Below, piece after piece: positions 1-11,444 of a DNA stretch of 64,000 nucleotides; position 1 is the first letter of the stretch, and each line of letters begins with the position of its first letter. The notes beneath the pieces were generated by a model that worked only from the letters and a program-made list of their open reading frames with translations, was not told the origin of the DNA and searched no databases. Source of the stretch: Nemertoderma westbladi (Eukaryota > Xenacoelomorpha > Nemertodermatida > Nemertodermatidae); assembly GCA_032718475.1 (NCBI GenBank), contig JAUCBJ010006869.1, forward strand, positions 56,332-120,331. The letters run 5' to 3'. The translations under genes and the position numbers were made by a program.

Positions 1-540
1 CCTACAATAGAGCTTAACCTAAATACACTTCCAGTGAGCCAAGCAGTAGTGGCGGGTTATCTCCAAAATGCCCATGTAGGATTTCTTCGAAAAAGGACCA
101 ATTGGTTGAGTTACGAGTTACAGTGAAAAAGTATTCAAGATTAGATTTTGCTTTGAACAGGAGAAACAGATGGAATATATAGGTCATCTAATTAATTGTT
201 TAAAGATTAGCAAACAATACAGTGTAATTGAATTGATGAAATCCATAAATAAAACGTGGATACAAAATGTAAAATCGGGATGCAAAATATAAATTTCTGA
301 GCTAAGAAAGGGAAATTGGATACTGTACAACTTCTCTGGATACAAGCGGTCCGTTTACCTTACAAAATGAAAAATAAACGTGCGAAATATAAAACGTCAT
401 ACTCGAACGGAACGGAACTGTCCGGGGGGGGGGGGGGGGGGGGTGGGGTTTGGGGAGGGAATGTCCGGAAATCGAAGCCTTTAAAACAGTAGTGTCCTAC
501 TCGAACGGAACGGAACTGTCCGGGGGGGGGGGGAATCGAA
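1..540 (-). repeat. Dispersed G-tract repeat, relative of the 49.8-51.0 kb TIR element
   Basis: Bases about 170-400 match, in reverse orientation and with scattered differences, the stretch 49930-50120 inside the TIR element at 49783-50964. Shared words include ATCGGGATGCAAAATATAAA-like sequence and the segment that reads GGATACAAGCGGTCCGTTTA. The match runs into GTCCGGGG blocks followed by poly-G (424-443, 20 G; 522-533, 12 G), as the ends of the other copy do. The block AACGGAACGGAACTGTCCGG plus poly-G occurs twice (about 407-443 and 503-533), a local duplication. No protein is encoded. The left edge is cut by the window start, so the full length and target duplication cannot be seen. Confidence 0.7.
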
Positions 541-696
541 GCCTTTTTCTATCTGCCAACATCCTGGGCTTTACTTACACTCAGCCTCTATTCACTGGCT
601 GTGATTGACAAGCCAACTTGCCTCAGAACTTCCTTTCATGAATGCCGCAATTTATATTTGGCCATTTTGGTCGTTTTGGCCGCCAAAATGACCAAG

Positions 697-897
697 TTAA
701 GGTTTATTGGGATTGGGACTGTATGCTGTCGCTCTCACTCCCAGTTTTGCAGCCGTTAGCTCGAGTTTCGGTACTGATGCTAAATCTGGTGGCATCGACC
801 TCGCTTTACTGAATGCTCGTCTGGGCGTTTGAGTCCCCTTTTGCTGTACCAAATAAAGCGCAGCACCGTATGCTTCCAGGGATGCATCGGAGAACAT
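697..897 (-). pseudogene. BEL/Pao RNase H fragment
   Basis: The translated minus strand begins FSDASLEAYGAALYL, the first-strand and catalytic Asp motif (FsDAS..AyGA..Y) of the RNase H domain that follows reverse transcriptase in BEL/Pao elements. It continues with a K.ELtAa-type motif (VPKLELTAAKLGVRA), which supplies the catalytic Glu. RNase H removes the RNA strand of the RNA/DNA hybrid during reverse transcription. Only about 60 residues are readable; the remaining RNase H and the whole integrase are missing. It lies in a different frame from the RT pieces just upstream, so at least one frameshift separates them. Confidence 0.7.
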
Positions 898-914
898 ATG
901 TACAGTAGTTCCAA

Positions 915-1088
915 TTCACTCATGTCTCCATCCGGGAAGTATACACTTAGTATACTGTAAGTTCCCATATCTTCTAAGATCATGGTCCAATTCTCCCACT
1001 GTTTACTTATTTCTATCGGGATCTCCACGTCCCAGTCATCCTTGATCTTGTAAACTTTCTTGAGTACTTGCTTCCCCGTGACTAACAA
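915..1088 (-). pseudogene. BEL/Pao RT to RNase H connection region
   Basis: The minus-strand frame reads LVTGKQVLKKVYKIKDDWD followed by E-I-P and a W (EISKQWENW). This is the connection region of Pao-type polyproteins, where a conserved W/D-rich stretch of the form DWDe.iP.....W sits between the RT thumb and RNase H. It lies between the RT palm fragment (1131-1430) and the RNase H fragment (697-897), as expected for colinear decay of one polyprotein. Residues past about 915 in this frame look like read-through into an unrelated frame. No function remains. Confidence 0.55.
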
Positions 1089-1130
1089 AGGGGATTCTAA
1101 TCCTAGTGGATCCTAAATCCTCGCTATGTA

Positions 1131-1430
1131 TCACACATGCCTTGCTTGGTATGGATCCCAGCACCCTACTGACTCAGCTGATATTCCAACTCGTCTGTCT
1201 CCTGGTTCCATTGGTTTATCCAATTTCACCTCTGGTTGTTTATCCTCTATGGTTTCCATGAATTCTCTAGAGTTCGACGGGAACTTCGTCAAGTTGCATC
1301 CTGGTTTTCTCAGGATGTCGCGAACTTCGCACCCCGTCTCAATGATCTCCTTAACGGAGTTCCCAGAACCCATCGCGTCATCCATGTAGAACCCGCGTCG
1401 AATCATATCGATCGCCTCGACTATTGCCAT
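1131..1430 (-). pseudogene. BEL/Pao reverse transcriptase, palm fragment with YMDD box
   Basis: The minus-strand reading has RRGFYMDDAMGSG near its start. YMDD is the polymerase active-site box (two metal-binding Asp), and F-Y-x-D-D followed by D/S..G is characteristic of Pao reverse transcriptases. The sequence continues VKEIIETGCEVRDILRKPGCNLTKFPSNS, which fits the post-catalytic segment (...L..gGf.L.KW.SN). The catalytic pair is intact, but the fragment is about 100 residues long and the finger/palm junction upstream (1431-1521) is out of frame. It lies between the fingers fragment at 1522-1860 and the connection fragment at 915-1088. Confidence 0.8.
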
Positions 1431-1521
1431 CGACTATACTCCCCTTCTTTACCCTTCACTGTATCTCTTACAGCCATGGTTGTGGTGAATGAAGACGACT
1501 TGGCCCCCATATTCTGCACCA

Positions 1522-1860
1522 CTATCTTGTCTTGTACATTGGTATATCTGATGGTTCTTTGTCACCGTTGTACCACAGGAAGCGTTGACTATCTCTGTCC
1601 TCAGTTACCCACACTTGGTTAAACAAGCCCTCTATGTCACACGTGAAGGCGTGTTTCCCATTTCTATATCTCAACATAACTTCTATCCCCAAATTGTAAA
1701 TATTGGAGCCTTCTAGTAGGTAGTCGTTAAGAGACTTGCCGTTTGTCTTGGCAGAAGCATCAACCACCATCCTTAGTTTGCCCTTCTTGGGATCTAGGGC
1801 CACATGAAGTGGCTGATAGTAAGTCCTCTCGGTTTCTGGTTTGTCTACTGGTAGTTCCAC
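1522..1860 (-). pseudogene. BEL/Pao reverse transcriptase, fingers and first catalytic Asp
   Basis: The reading includes HVALDPKKGKLRMVVDASAK, the RT motif that positions the template (R.V.D.Sa), and then ADIEG-type motif A (here TCDIEGLFNQVWV), with the first catalytic Asp in C-D-I-E-G. The order (h...d...k.R.V.DaSa, then LL.G.n, then the Asp motif, then fLW) is typical of Pao elements. It precedes the YMDD fragment on the same strand with a short broken interval. The two pieces together give most of an RT core, although no single uninterrupted frame carries it. Confidence 0.8.
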
Positions 1861-2015
1861 GGCCCACTCCCGATCTACATACTTCTTTATCGTTTTATGT
1901 ATGTAATCGTTCTTCTCCGGACTCCGTCTAAGCGTTTGTTTTAACTTCTAGAGTCTCGCCTCGACCATCCTCTTGTTGTTCAGCAAGGGCAGCTTAGGCT
2001 CCTTCCATACCATTC

Positions 2016-2780
2016 CTATGGTATGCCGCCCCCCTCACACTCCATCAACTTCCTGACGCTCTCTTGCGCCTGCTTGTCTTCTACTGAGGTCCCTACCCCT
2101 GTCTCCTTTAACCCTTCGAAATCCTGCCGTAGCAGCCTCTTGAGCTGTTCCTCCACTCCTTCATCCTCCATTTCTCTCATTGTCCCCGCGAACATGCACC
2201 CTGAGGATTCGGATACGCTAAATGGGATCCTTGTCTTTATTGGGCCACTGAGTATCCATCCAAATGGCGTTAGAATGGCCACATGTTCTTGCTCTCTGTC
2301 GTCGCCGAAAATAGTTTGTAGCCTCTCATGGGCCGTCAGACAATCCATGCCGACTATGAGAGAGACTTTCGGGACATCTAGTTCGGGCACGGAAAAGTCA
2401 ATGCCATCCAGGTACCTATATTGTTCGATCTCGATCTTTGTAGGTCGCCTGGTGTTGATGTTAATAGACTCCATTATCTGGATGGGTTCGATGGTAGCCC
2501 CATAATCGCAGCATGGTGTTATCGCTCCTATTTCACATCGTCCCGTCCTCATTTTCATGACCTCGTCCTTGCTTGATATCGTGGTCACCACCATCCTACT
2601 TGGCTTAGTCTTCAACCCTATTCTCTCAGCCACCCAATTCTCTGTTAGCGTGAATGCTGCTCCACTATCAACTAGCATCAGTGTTGTAATCAATAGTCCA
2701 TTTTCCCCTATCATTCTTACTGGTACTACTCCGAGTAGTACTGTTCCCTTCCTCTTAATTCCCGTGGTGCTCATCACCAT
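2016..2780 (-). pseudogene. BEL/Pao aspartic protease region (DUF1758/peptidase A17-like)
   Basis: This is the longest open stretch of the Pao remnant, 254 codons. It has the protease core LVDSGAAFTLTENWVAERIG near residue 37: D-S-G-A is the catalytic triplet, and the following hydrophobic/LA..IGL pattern fits the Pao protease family, which matures the polyprotein. A second conserved block, VSLIVGMDCL, lies about 140 residues in, followed by TPFGWILSGP (the family's T..GW.i.G). Just upstream on the minus strand (about 2830-3000) are scattered Cys/His sequences that could be decayed gag zinc knuckles. The frame is open but isolated, so it is treated as non-functional. Confidence 0.7.
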
Positions 2781-3296
2781 CGTTTGGCCTCCAGTTTTGA
2801 CGGTCTCAGAATACTTAGGTGGACGTTCTTGACATTTATCCTCCCTGTGTCCTCCTACCGCACATCGATGAGATAGTCCAAATCTCCTGATATAAGCTAT
2901 TCTATCTCATTTAAGCAATGCCTGCCAATGCTTATAGTCTATGGTCTTATGTGCCCCACTTCTATGCACTTTACATTTGTAATCGGGGTTGTAGCATTCC
3001 TTTTATAGCGCATCGTGTATTGCGTTCAGATTCATGTCGAGTGGTTTAGTGTTTTAGTTGTTTGGACTCAGCCTACTGGGGGTGTTAGCTTTATATCTAC
3101 TGTTGTTATTATTTTGTCTCTGTCCCTGCCACGATGTGGTTATATTCCCAGGGCTCTGTGGACTTGTAGTCCCCTGTGTAGCCACATACGGTAGTAGCTG
3201 CCTCACTTTCGGAAGTGCATTCGCCGCACTGCATTGGAAGCGCATTGGGTTTAGGTCTGCTTTTGGTACTTTGCCCAGACTGTCCTCACCTTAATC

Positions 3297-3845
3297 TCAA
3301 TCCATTATTAACTCCGCTTCGTAGTTAAGGAAGTTCGACATCTCTTCCAGCCCCGGCTCCACACCCTTCTTTTCCTGAGTAGAGAAAGCAATCTTTCTCC
3401 ATTTATTCCTTAACCATATCGGTAGTGCCTGCGCTATGGTTGTGATGTTATTTAAAGAATTAAGTTCGTATGGTGCTTCTAGCATCTTTAAAACTATTAA
3501 TGCTTTCTCTATCCTGGTCGCGAAAACTTTAATAATGAAGGGGTTATCTGCAAGTCTGCCTGATGTTATTCCCCTTAAGGTTTGCCGGATGATCTTTGCC
3601 GGATGGCTAAATTCCCTATCCAGGGCTCTCCATGCTGCTGCAAAACCTCCTTCTATTCGCTGGTACTGTCTTATAATGTCATAGGCTGGCCACCCCATAT
3701 AAACTTGTAAATATTTAAAAGGCACTCCGCTTGGGTTAGATTCTTTGTGAGAATCTCGTTGCTATACATCCTCCGGGAACTGTAGATATTCTTCCGGTTT
3801 GCTACCATCGAACTTGAAAGGCTCCACTGGTGGTAACTATATCCT
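3297..3845 (-). pseudogene. BEL/Pao gag domain (DUF1759-like)
   Basis: The minus-strand frame from about 3845 shows PFKFDGSKPEEYLQFPED, then an internal TAG stop, then PFKYLQVYMGWPAYDIIRQY and W.ALDREFSHP. The pattern (P.F.G.....W/Y..F, then kf.yL...l.G.a...i, then a...L...fG.p) is that of the DUF1759 gag domain of Pao elements. Gag forms the virus-like particle in the cytoplasm. The 142-codon open part (3297-3725) starts at an internal Met, not the true gag start. The region between this and 3941 continues the same element up to the target duplication of the solo LTR. Confidence 0.7.
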
Positions 3846-3935
3846 AGTTTTATAATGCATCGATAAGTGTTGCCATTCCCATCGCTTGGACTTCCAGCGC
3901 ATTCGACCGTGCGGATGTAGGCTCCCTTGGTGTTG

Positions 3936-3940
3936 ACTGT
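3936..3940. repeat. Target-site duplication, right of solo LTR (ACTGT)
   Basis: ACTGT directly abuts the LTR end here, and the same five bases abut its other end at 5113-5117. On the minus strand it reads ACAGT. A 5-bp duplication fits BEL/Pao integration. Confidence 0.85.
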
Positions 3941-5112
3941 TGTTCGCGCTTTTAGACCTTTAGCAGTTTAACCTGCCAAATTTAGGTGTCTTCTAGGTTA
4001 TAAATCGACTTTAGCCTATAACAAGTATTTGATACACATAAAGTTACATTAGCCGAAGCCAGCCTATGCGCGATCATTCACCCACGGTTAAGGGAGACTG
4101 GATTCGGATGCTCTGACCTTATTGCGGTGTAGGCCTACTGTACTATTCGATTGATCGTTAATATATAATCTCTGACAAATATTATTCACTTTCGGGAAAT
4201 ATTAACAGTTCCTTTAGGACGTGGCGCTCTAAGTATGTAAACAGAGTTATGACTTACACTAAACACAACGGGATAGCTAATGATTTACGTATAAAGCGCA
4301 TTCTTTAGGAAATGCTTTGTTACCTGTCACACTCCTGCACACTACCTCACACTGCTGCACACTGATCTGCCGACCTTAACTAAATTTGATCATATATAAG
4401 GAGATCAGCAACTGACACATGTAGGGTCTATGAAATAGCATTCAATTCACTCCAAAACCACTATAATGTAAGTCGCAATTGCTATATGTAACCGGTCTCT
4501 CTAACCTTCAGTATATCAAGAAGATTGGGGTTTTATGATTATTCATCGATATTCTCCAAATATAACAACATATCAATCAACTTCTAACAATTAATAACCG
4601 ACAGTAAATAGCAGTAAAATAATGCGGTGAAAGGTAAGGTGAGTCTGGTATGCCAGGTATGGCAGGATAACAGTTATACGTTTCTATGATCAAAGCCGTT
4701 CTAATGTTTGGCTAAAGTCTGAAACACAGAATAATTCCACAGCCGATGTTCTGGGCTCAGGAAAAAAGGTAAACAAAGACCATAATGCATTGCGCGATTT
4801 TCCGGAGGCTTCTGTGCAAATAAAATGAAAATCGCTCTGATTGGTCGTGCCGAACAAAGAACAAAGAAAAGTTATACGTGGACATATCAGCTGATAGATG
4901 TCGTCATCTGAACTACACTGTATCAAGAGTATTTTGGCGTATTGCGGCATAAAATCGCTAGTTATGTCCGCTAAAGTACACATACAGAAAAATGGCCTTT
5001 TATGTCCACTAAGACACCTACACAGTAAGAAAACGGCTTTTTATGTCCGCTAAAACACCTACAGAGTACTTTGCGGGGAAAATGACTAGCTAGATCCGCA
5101 AAAGCCTTTACA
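3941..5112 (-). mobile_element. Solo LTR, BEL/Pao-type, inserted in the Pao gag
   Basis: This 1172-bp unit begins on the minus strand with TGTAAAGGCTTTTGCGG and ends GCGCGAACA, so it has TG...CA ends. It aligns over its whole length with the plus-strand unit at 57906-59084. Each is flanked by its own perfect 5-bp duplication (here ACAGT), which shows that each is a complete, independent insertion: a solo LTR left after recombination between the two LTRs of a full element. It contains the AACCAATCAGAGCG-type CCAAT-like motif and direct repeats near its 5' end (TCCGCTAAAACACCTACA). It encodes no protein; the 97-codon ORF at 4690-4983 is within the LTR and looks accidental. Confidence 0.9.
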
Positions 5113-5117
5113 ACTGT
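5113..5117. repeat. Target-site duplication, left of solo LTR (ACTGT)
   Basis: This is the partner of 3936-3940. When the LTR and one duplicate are ignored, the minus-strand reading frame ending near 5118 remains open across the site for about 30 codons, as expected for insertion into a coding region. Confidence 0.85.
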
Positions 5118-5980
5118 GCTTCACCTCTTGGGTTCGTCGACTTTCCTTGTGTAGGATATATCATCGGGGGTAATGGTTCCCTCCATAACTCGGTGTCACA
5201 TGATTTATTTGAATCTGAGGGTTTTGCAATTTTTATTTTATTTGGTTGCGTGTATTGTGGATACAGTTTATTACACTGCCCCCCCCCCCCCCCACCCACC
5301 TGTTTTATATTCTGCACTGGGGTAGATATAATTATATTGGCACCCATACACTTATCTGCAATACCCCCTCCCCCTTCCCCTGGGATATATTATATCCTTC
5401 AATATTATAGTCAAACTGGTGTGCAGGTACCAGAATATGCCTAACAGGTTTTTGCCTACTCACTGGTATGTAAGCCACGACTTCCAGGTCCAATCCCAGC
5501 ATTCGCATTACCCTAGCACCTACACTATCTCTCCCAGCATGGCCTATAGTATGTGCAGTAAGACCTACAGTATTTCCTGCAGTCTGAATGTGGTCCACCG
5601 GACCGAAGTTTAAAATTCTCGAATATTCCGAGAACTCCTCCCTGTGACTACCATATCGTCGATTGGCAGCTATGTTCTGACGGGAAATTTCCCTTCGATC
5701 CCTTCTTCTCTCATCCTCTTCATCCCGGTATACTCTATACCCCTCTCCCAGTGCATAATATATACCTCCAGGCTGTGTTTCTCTGGGGCGATGGCAATCT
5801 CCCGAAGTAAAACCCCACCGGTCCCGTCTCTCTATTTCAACTATCGATGGTTCGCTGTCCATCCTATATCGACATCTCTGGTTGCCCATAGCAACATTTC
5901 CTTGCTTATCCCTACCATAGTCCTCGCATCCTCCACTTCCGGAATTATATCCACGTTCATGAAGTCTCATATCGACCTCC
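5118..5980 (-). pseudogene. Upstream gag-like part of the BEL/Pao remnant
   Basis: Two overlapping minus-strand frames (5332-5969 and 5118-5347) cover this stretch. The first is rich in charged residues (EDERRRDRREISRQN) and Gly/Tyr. The second holds a run of Gly codons at 5279-5293 (15 C on the plus strand) and ends just at the solo-LTR target site. I assign it to gag because it lies between the satellite and the recognisable DUF1759 domain on the same strand, with continuity across the LTR insertion, but the residues themselves match nothing I know. The apparent start at 6060 lies in the satellite and is not a real start. Confidence 0.45.
5279..5293. repeat. Poly-C tract (15)
   Basis: An uninterrupted run of 15 C followed by ACCCACC. 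On the coding (minus) strand of the Pao remnant it falls in a poly-Gly stretch. Confidence 0.9.
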
Positions 5981-8900
5981 AACACGTATTTTTGTTTTAG
6001 TTCCAGCTTCCTGACTCTCTGTAACACGTATTTTTGTTTTAGTTCCAGCTTCCTTCTCATTCTCTGTACGATTTTTGTTTTAGTTCCAGCTTCCTGACTC
6101 TCTATAACACGTATTTTTGTTTTAGTTCCAGCTTCCTGACTCTCTGTAACACGTATTTTTGTTTTAGTTCCAGCTTCCTGACTCTCTGTAACACGTATTT
6201 TTGTTTTAGTTCCAGCTTCCTGACTCTCTGTAACACGTATTTTTGTTTTAGTTCCAGCTTCCTGACTCTCTGTACGATTTTTGTTTTAGTTCCAGCTTCC
6301 TGACTCTCTGTAACACGTATTTTTGTTTTAGTTCCAGCTTCCTGACTCTCTGTAACACGTATTTTTGTTTTAGTTCCAGCTTCCTGACTCTCTGTACGAT
6401 TTTTGTTTTAGTTCCAGCTTCCTGAATCTCTGTAACACGTATTTTTGTTTTAGTTCCAGCTTCCTTCTCATTCTCTGTACGATTTTTGTTTTAGTTCCAG
6501 CTTCCTGACTCTCTGTAACACGTATTTTTGTTTTAGTTCCAGCTTCCTGACTCTCTGTAACACGTATTTTTGTTTTAGTTCCAGCTTCCTTCTCACTCTC
6601 TGTACGATTTTTGTTTTAGTTCCAGCTTCCTGACTCTCTATAACACGTATTTTTGTTTTAGTTCCAGCTTCCTGACTCTCTGTAACACGTATTTTTGTTT
6701 TAGTTCCCGCTTCCTGACTCTCTATAACACGTATTTTTGTTTTAGTTCCAGCTTCCTGACTCTCTGTAACACGTATTTTTGTTTTAGTTCCAGCTTCCTG
6801 ACTCTCTGTAACACGTATTTATGTTTTGGTTCCAGCTTCCTGACTCTCTGTAACACGTATTTTTGTTTTAGTTCCAGCTTCCTGACTCTCTGTAACACGT
6901 ATTTTTGTTTTAGTTCCAGCTTCCTGACTCTCTGTACGATTTTTGTTTTAGTTCCAGCTTCCTGACTCTCTGTAACACGTATTTTTGTTTTAGTTCCAGC
7001 TTCCTGACTCTCTGTAACACGTATTTTTGTTTTAGTTCCAGCTTCCTGACTCTCTGTACGATTTTTGTTTTAGTTCCAGCTTCCTGACTCTCTGTAACGC
7101 GTATTTTTGTTTTAGTTCCAGCTTCCTGAATCTCTGTAACACGTATTTTTGTTTTAGTTCCAGCTTCCTTCTCATTCTCTGTACGATTTTTGTTTTAGTT
7201 CCAGCTTCCTGACTCTCTGTAACACGTATTTTTGTTTTAGTTCCAGCTTCCTGACTCTCTGTAACACGTATTTTTGTTTTAGTTCCAGCTTCCTTCTCAT
7301 TCTCTGTACGATTTTTGTTTTAGTTCCAGCTTCCTGACTCTCTGTAACACGTATTTTTGTTTTAGTTCCAGCTTCCTGACTCTCTGTAACACGTATTTTT
7401 GTTTTAGTTCCAGCTTCCTTCTCACTCTCTGTACGATTTTTGTTTTAGTTCCAGCTTCCTGACTCTCTGTAACACGTATTTTTGTTTTAGTTCCAGCTTC
7501 CTGACTCTCTGTAACACGTATTTATGTTTTGGTTCCAGCTTCCTGACTCTCTGTAACACGTATTTTTGTTTTAGTTCCAGCTTCCTGACTCTCTGTAACA
7601 CGTATTTTTGTTTTAGTTCCAGCTTCCTGACTCTCTGTACGATTTTTGTTTTAGTTCCAGCTTCCTGACTCTCTGTAACACGTATTTTTGTTTTAGTTCC
7701 AGCTTCCTGACTCTCTGTAACACGTATTTTTGTTTTAGTTCCAGCTTCCTGACTCTCTGTAACACGTATTTTTGTTTTAGTTCCAGCTTCCTGACTCTCT
7801 GTACGATTTTTGTTTTAGTTCCCGCTTCCTTCTCATTCTCTGTACGATTTTTGTTTTAGTTCCCGCTTCCTGACTCTCTATAACACGTATTTTTGTTTTA
7901 GTTCCAGCTTCCTGACGCTCTGTAACACGTATTTTTGTTTTAGTTCCAGCTTCCTGACTCACTGTAACACGTATTTTTGTTTTAGTTCCAGCTTCCTGAC
8001 TCTCTGTAACACGTATTTTTGTTTTAGTTCCAGCTTCCTGACTCTCTGTAACACGTATTTTTGTTTTAGTTCCAGCTTCCTTCTCATTCTCTGTACGATT
8101 TTTGTTTTAGTTCCAGCTTCCTGACTCTCTATAACACGTATTTTTGTTTTAGTTCCAGCTTCCTGACTCTCTGTAACACGTATTTTTGTTTTAGTTCCAG
8201 CTTCCTTCTCATTCTCTGTACGATTTTTGTTTTAGTTCCAGCTTCCTGACTCTCTATAACACGTATTTTTGTTTTGGTTCCAGCTTCCTGACTCTCTGTA
8301 ACACGTATTTTTGTTTTAGTTCCCGCTTCCTGACTCTCTGTAACACGTATTTTTGTTTTAGTTCCAGCTCCCTGACTCTCTGTACGATTTTTGTTTTAGT
8401 TCCAGCTTCCTGACTCTCTGTAACACGTATTTTTGTTTTAGTTCCAGCTTCCTTCTCATTCTCTGTACGATTTTTGTTTTAGTTCCAGCTTCCTGACTCT
8501 CTGTAACACGTATTTTTGTTTTAGTTCCAGCTTCCTGACTCTCTGTACGATTTTTGTTTTAGTTCCAGCTTCCTGACTCATTGTAACACGTATTTTTGTT
8601 TTAGTTCCAGCTTCGTGACTCTCTGTAACACGTATTTTTGTTTTAGTTCCAGCTTCCTGACTCTCTGTACGATTTTTGTTTTAGTTCCAGCTTCCTGACT
8701 CTCTGTAACACGTATTTTTGTTTTAGTTCCAGCTTCCTGACTCTCTGTAACACGTATTTTTGTTTTAGTTCCAGCTTCCTGACTCTCTGTAACACGTATT
8801 TTTGTTTTAGTTCCAGCTTCCTCACTCTCTGTACGATTTTTGTTTTAGTTCCAGCTTCCTTCTCATTCTCTGTACGATTTTTGTTTTAGTTCCAGCTTCC

Positions 8901-11442
8901 TGACTCTCTATAACACGTATTTTTGTTTTAGTTCCAGCATCCTCATTCTCTGTACGATTTTTGTTTTAGTTCCCGCTTCCTGACTCTCTGTAACACGTAT
9001 TTTTGTTTTAGTTCCAGCTTCCTGACTCTCTGTAACACGTATTTTTGTTTTAGTTCCAGCATCCTCATTCTCTGTACGATTTTTGTTTTAGTTCCCGCTT
9101 CCTGACTCTCTGTAACACGTATTTTTGTTTTAGTTCCAGCTTCCTGACTCTCTGTAACACGTATTTTTGTTTTAGTTCCAGCTTCCTGACTCTCTGTAAC
9201 ACGTATTTTTGTTTTAGTTCCCGCTTCCCGACTCTCTGTAACACGTATTTTTGTTTTAGTTCCAGCTTCCTGACTCTCTGTAACACGTATTTTTGTTTTA
9301 GTTCCAGCTTCCTTCTCATTCTCTGTACGATTTTTGTTTTAGTTCCAGCTTCCTGACTCTCTGTAACACGTATTTTTGTTTTAGTTCCAGCTTCCTGACT
9401 CTCTGTACGATTTTTGTTTTAGTTCCAGCTTCCTGACTCATTGTAACACGTATTTTTGTTTTAGTTCCAGCTTCCTGACTCTCTGTAACACGTATTTTTG
9501 TTTTAGTTCCAGCTTCCTGACTCTCTGTAACACGTATTTTTGTTTTAGTTCCAGCTTCCTCACTCTCTGTACGATTTTTGTTTTAGTTCCAGCTTCCTTC
9601 TCATTCTCTGTACGATTTTTGTTTTAGTTCCAGCTTCCTGACTCTCTGTAACACGTATTTTTGTTTTAGTTCCAGCTTCCTTCTCATTCTCTGTACGATT
9701 TTTGTTTTAGTTCCAGCTTCGTGACTCTCTGTAACACGTATTTTTGTTTTAGTTCCAGCTTCCTGACTCTCTGTAACACGTATTTTTGTTTTAGTTCCAG
9801 CTTCCTGACTCTCTGTAACACGTATTTTTGTTTTAGTTCCAGCTTCCTGACTCTCTGTAACACGTATTTTTGTTTTAGTTCCAGCTTCCTGACTCATTGT
9901 AACACGTATTTTTGTTTTAGTTCCAGCTTCCTGACTCTCTGTAACACGTATTTTTGTTTTAGTTCCAGCTTCCTTCTCATTCTCTGTACGATTTTTGTTT
10001 TAGTTCCAGCTTCCTGACTCTCTGTAACACGTATTTTTGTTTTAGTTCCCGCTTCCTGACTCTCTGTAACACGTATTTTTGTTTTGGTTCCAGCTTCCTG
10101 ACTCTCTGTAACACGTATTTTTGTTTTAGTTCCAGCTTCCTTCTCATTCTCTGTACGATTTTTGTTTTAGTTCCAGCTTCCTGACTCTCTGTAACACGTA
10201 TTTTTGTTTTAGTTCCCGCTTCCTGACTCTCTGTAACACGTATTTTTGTTTTAGTTCCCGCTTCCTGACTCTCTGTAACACGTATTTTTGTTTTGGTTCC
10301 AGCTTCCTGACTCTCTGTAACACGTATTTTTGTTTTAGTTCCAGCTTCCTGACTCTCTGTAACACGTATTTTTGTTTTAGTTCCAGCTTCCTTCTCATTC
10401 TCTGTACGATTTTTGTTTTAGTTCCAGCTTCCTGACTCTCTGTAACACGTATTTTTGTTTTAGTTCCAGCTTCCTGACTCTCTGTAACACGTATTTTTGT
10501 TTTAGTTCCAGCTTCCTGACTCTCTGTAACACGTATTTTTGTTTTAGTTCCAGCTTCCTGACTCTCTGTAACACGTATTTTTGTTTTAGTTCCAGCTTCC
10601 TTCTCACTCTCTGTACGATTTTTGTTTTAGTTCCCGCTTCCTGACTCTCTGTAACACGTATTTTTGTTTTAGTTCCAGCTTCCTGACTCTCTGTAACACG
10701 TATTTTTGTTTTAGTTCCAGCTTCCTGACTCTCTGTAACACGTATTTTTGTTTTAGTTCCAGCTTCCTGACTCTCTGTAACACGTATTTTTGTTTTAGTT
10801 CCAGCTTCCTGACTCTCTGTAACACGTATTTTTGTTTTAGTTCCAGCTTCCTGACTCTCTGTAACACGTATTTTTGTTTTAGTTCCAGCTTCCTTCTCAT
10901 TCTCTGTACGATTTTTGTTTTAGTTCCAGCTTCCTCACTCTCTGTACGATTTTTGTTTTAGTTCCAGCTTCCTGACTCTCTGTAACACGTATTTTTGTTT
11001 TAGTTCCAGCTTCCTGACTCTCTGTAACACGTATTTTTGTTTTAGTTCCAGCTTCCTGACTCTCTGTAACACGTATTTTTGTTTTAGTTCCAGCTTCCTG
11101 ACTCTCTGTAACACGTATTTTTGATTTAGTTCCAGCTTCCTGACTCTCTGTAACACGTATTTTTGTTTTGGTTCCCGCTTCCTGACTCTCTGTACGATTT
11201 TTGTTTTAGTTCCAGCTTCCTTCTCATTCTCTGTACGATTTTTGTTTTAGTTCCAGCTTCCTGACTCTCTGTAACACGTATTTTTGTTTTAGTTCCAGCT
11301 TCCTGACTCTCTGTACGATTTTTGTTTTAGTTCCAGCTTCCTGACTCTCTGTAACACGTATTTTTGTTTTAGTTCCAGCTTCCTGACTCTCTGTAACACG
11401 TATTTTTGTTTTAGTTCCAGCTTCCTGACTCTCTGTAACACG
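5981..11442. repeat. 42-bp satellite array, left block
   Basis: This is a tandem array whose basic unit is 42 bp and contains AACACGTATTTTTGTTTTAG followed by TTCCAGCTTCCTGACTCTCTG. Two other unit types alternate with it. A 38-bp type has TGTACGATTTTTG in place of TGTAACACGTATTTTTG. A 41-bp type ends TTCCTTCTCATTCTCTG. In this block the three types recur in groups of about 4-7 units (for example about 10144-10398, 10395-10607 and 10604-10900), giving a higher-order repeat. Because 42 is a multiple of 3, long ORFs arise in three frames; none is likely to be a gene. The array is interrupted at 11443 by a TA-flanked element. Confidence 0.95.
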
Positions 11443-11444
11443 TA
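11443..11444. repeat. TA target-site duplication, left
   Basis: The satellite word ACACGTATTTTTG is split: ACACGTA before the insertion and TATTTTTG after it, giving a duplicated TA. Confidence 0.85.

Larger units (their letters stand above)
690..5980 (-). mobile_element. BEL/Pao LTR retrotransposon remnant, split by a solo LTR
   Basis: Reading on the minus strand, the order is a gag-like region, then a DUF1759-like gag domain, an aspartic protease of the DUF1758/A17 kind, reverse transcriptase fingers and palm, and RNase H. That order and the protein signatures fit BEL/Pao. The element is dead: reading frames are broken in several places, the integrase expected downstream of RNase H is absent (sequence passes into another repeat below about 690), and no own LTR is visible. 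A solo LTR (3941-5112) has been inserted within gag. The upstream end abuts the 42-bp satellite at 5981. Limits are those of recognisable coding homology. Confidence 0.75.

Noticed and set aside
4690-4983. 97-codon ORF
   Set aside because: It lies inside the solo LTR and is not preserved in the second LTR copy.
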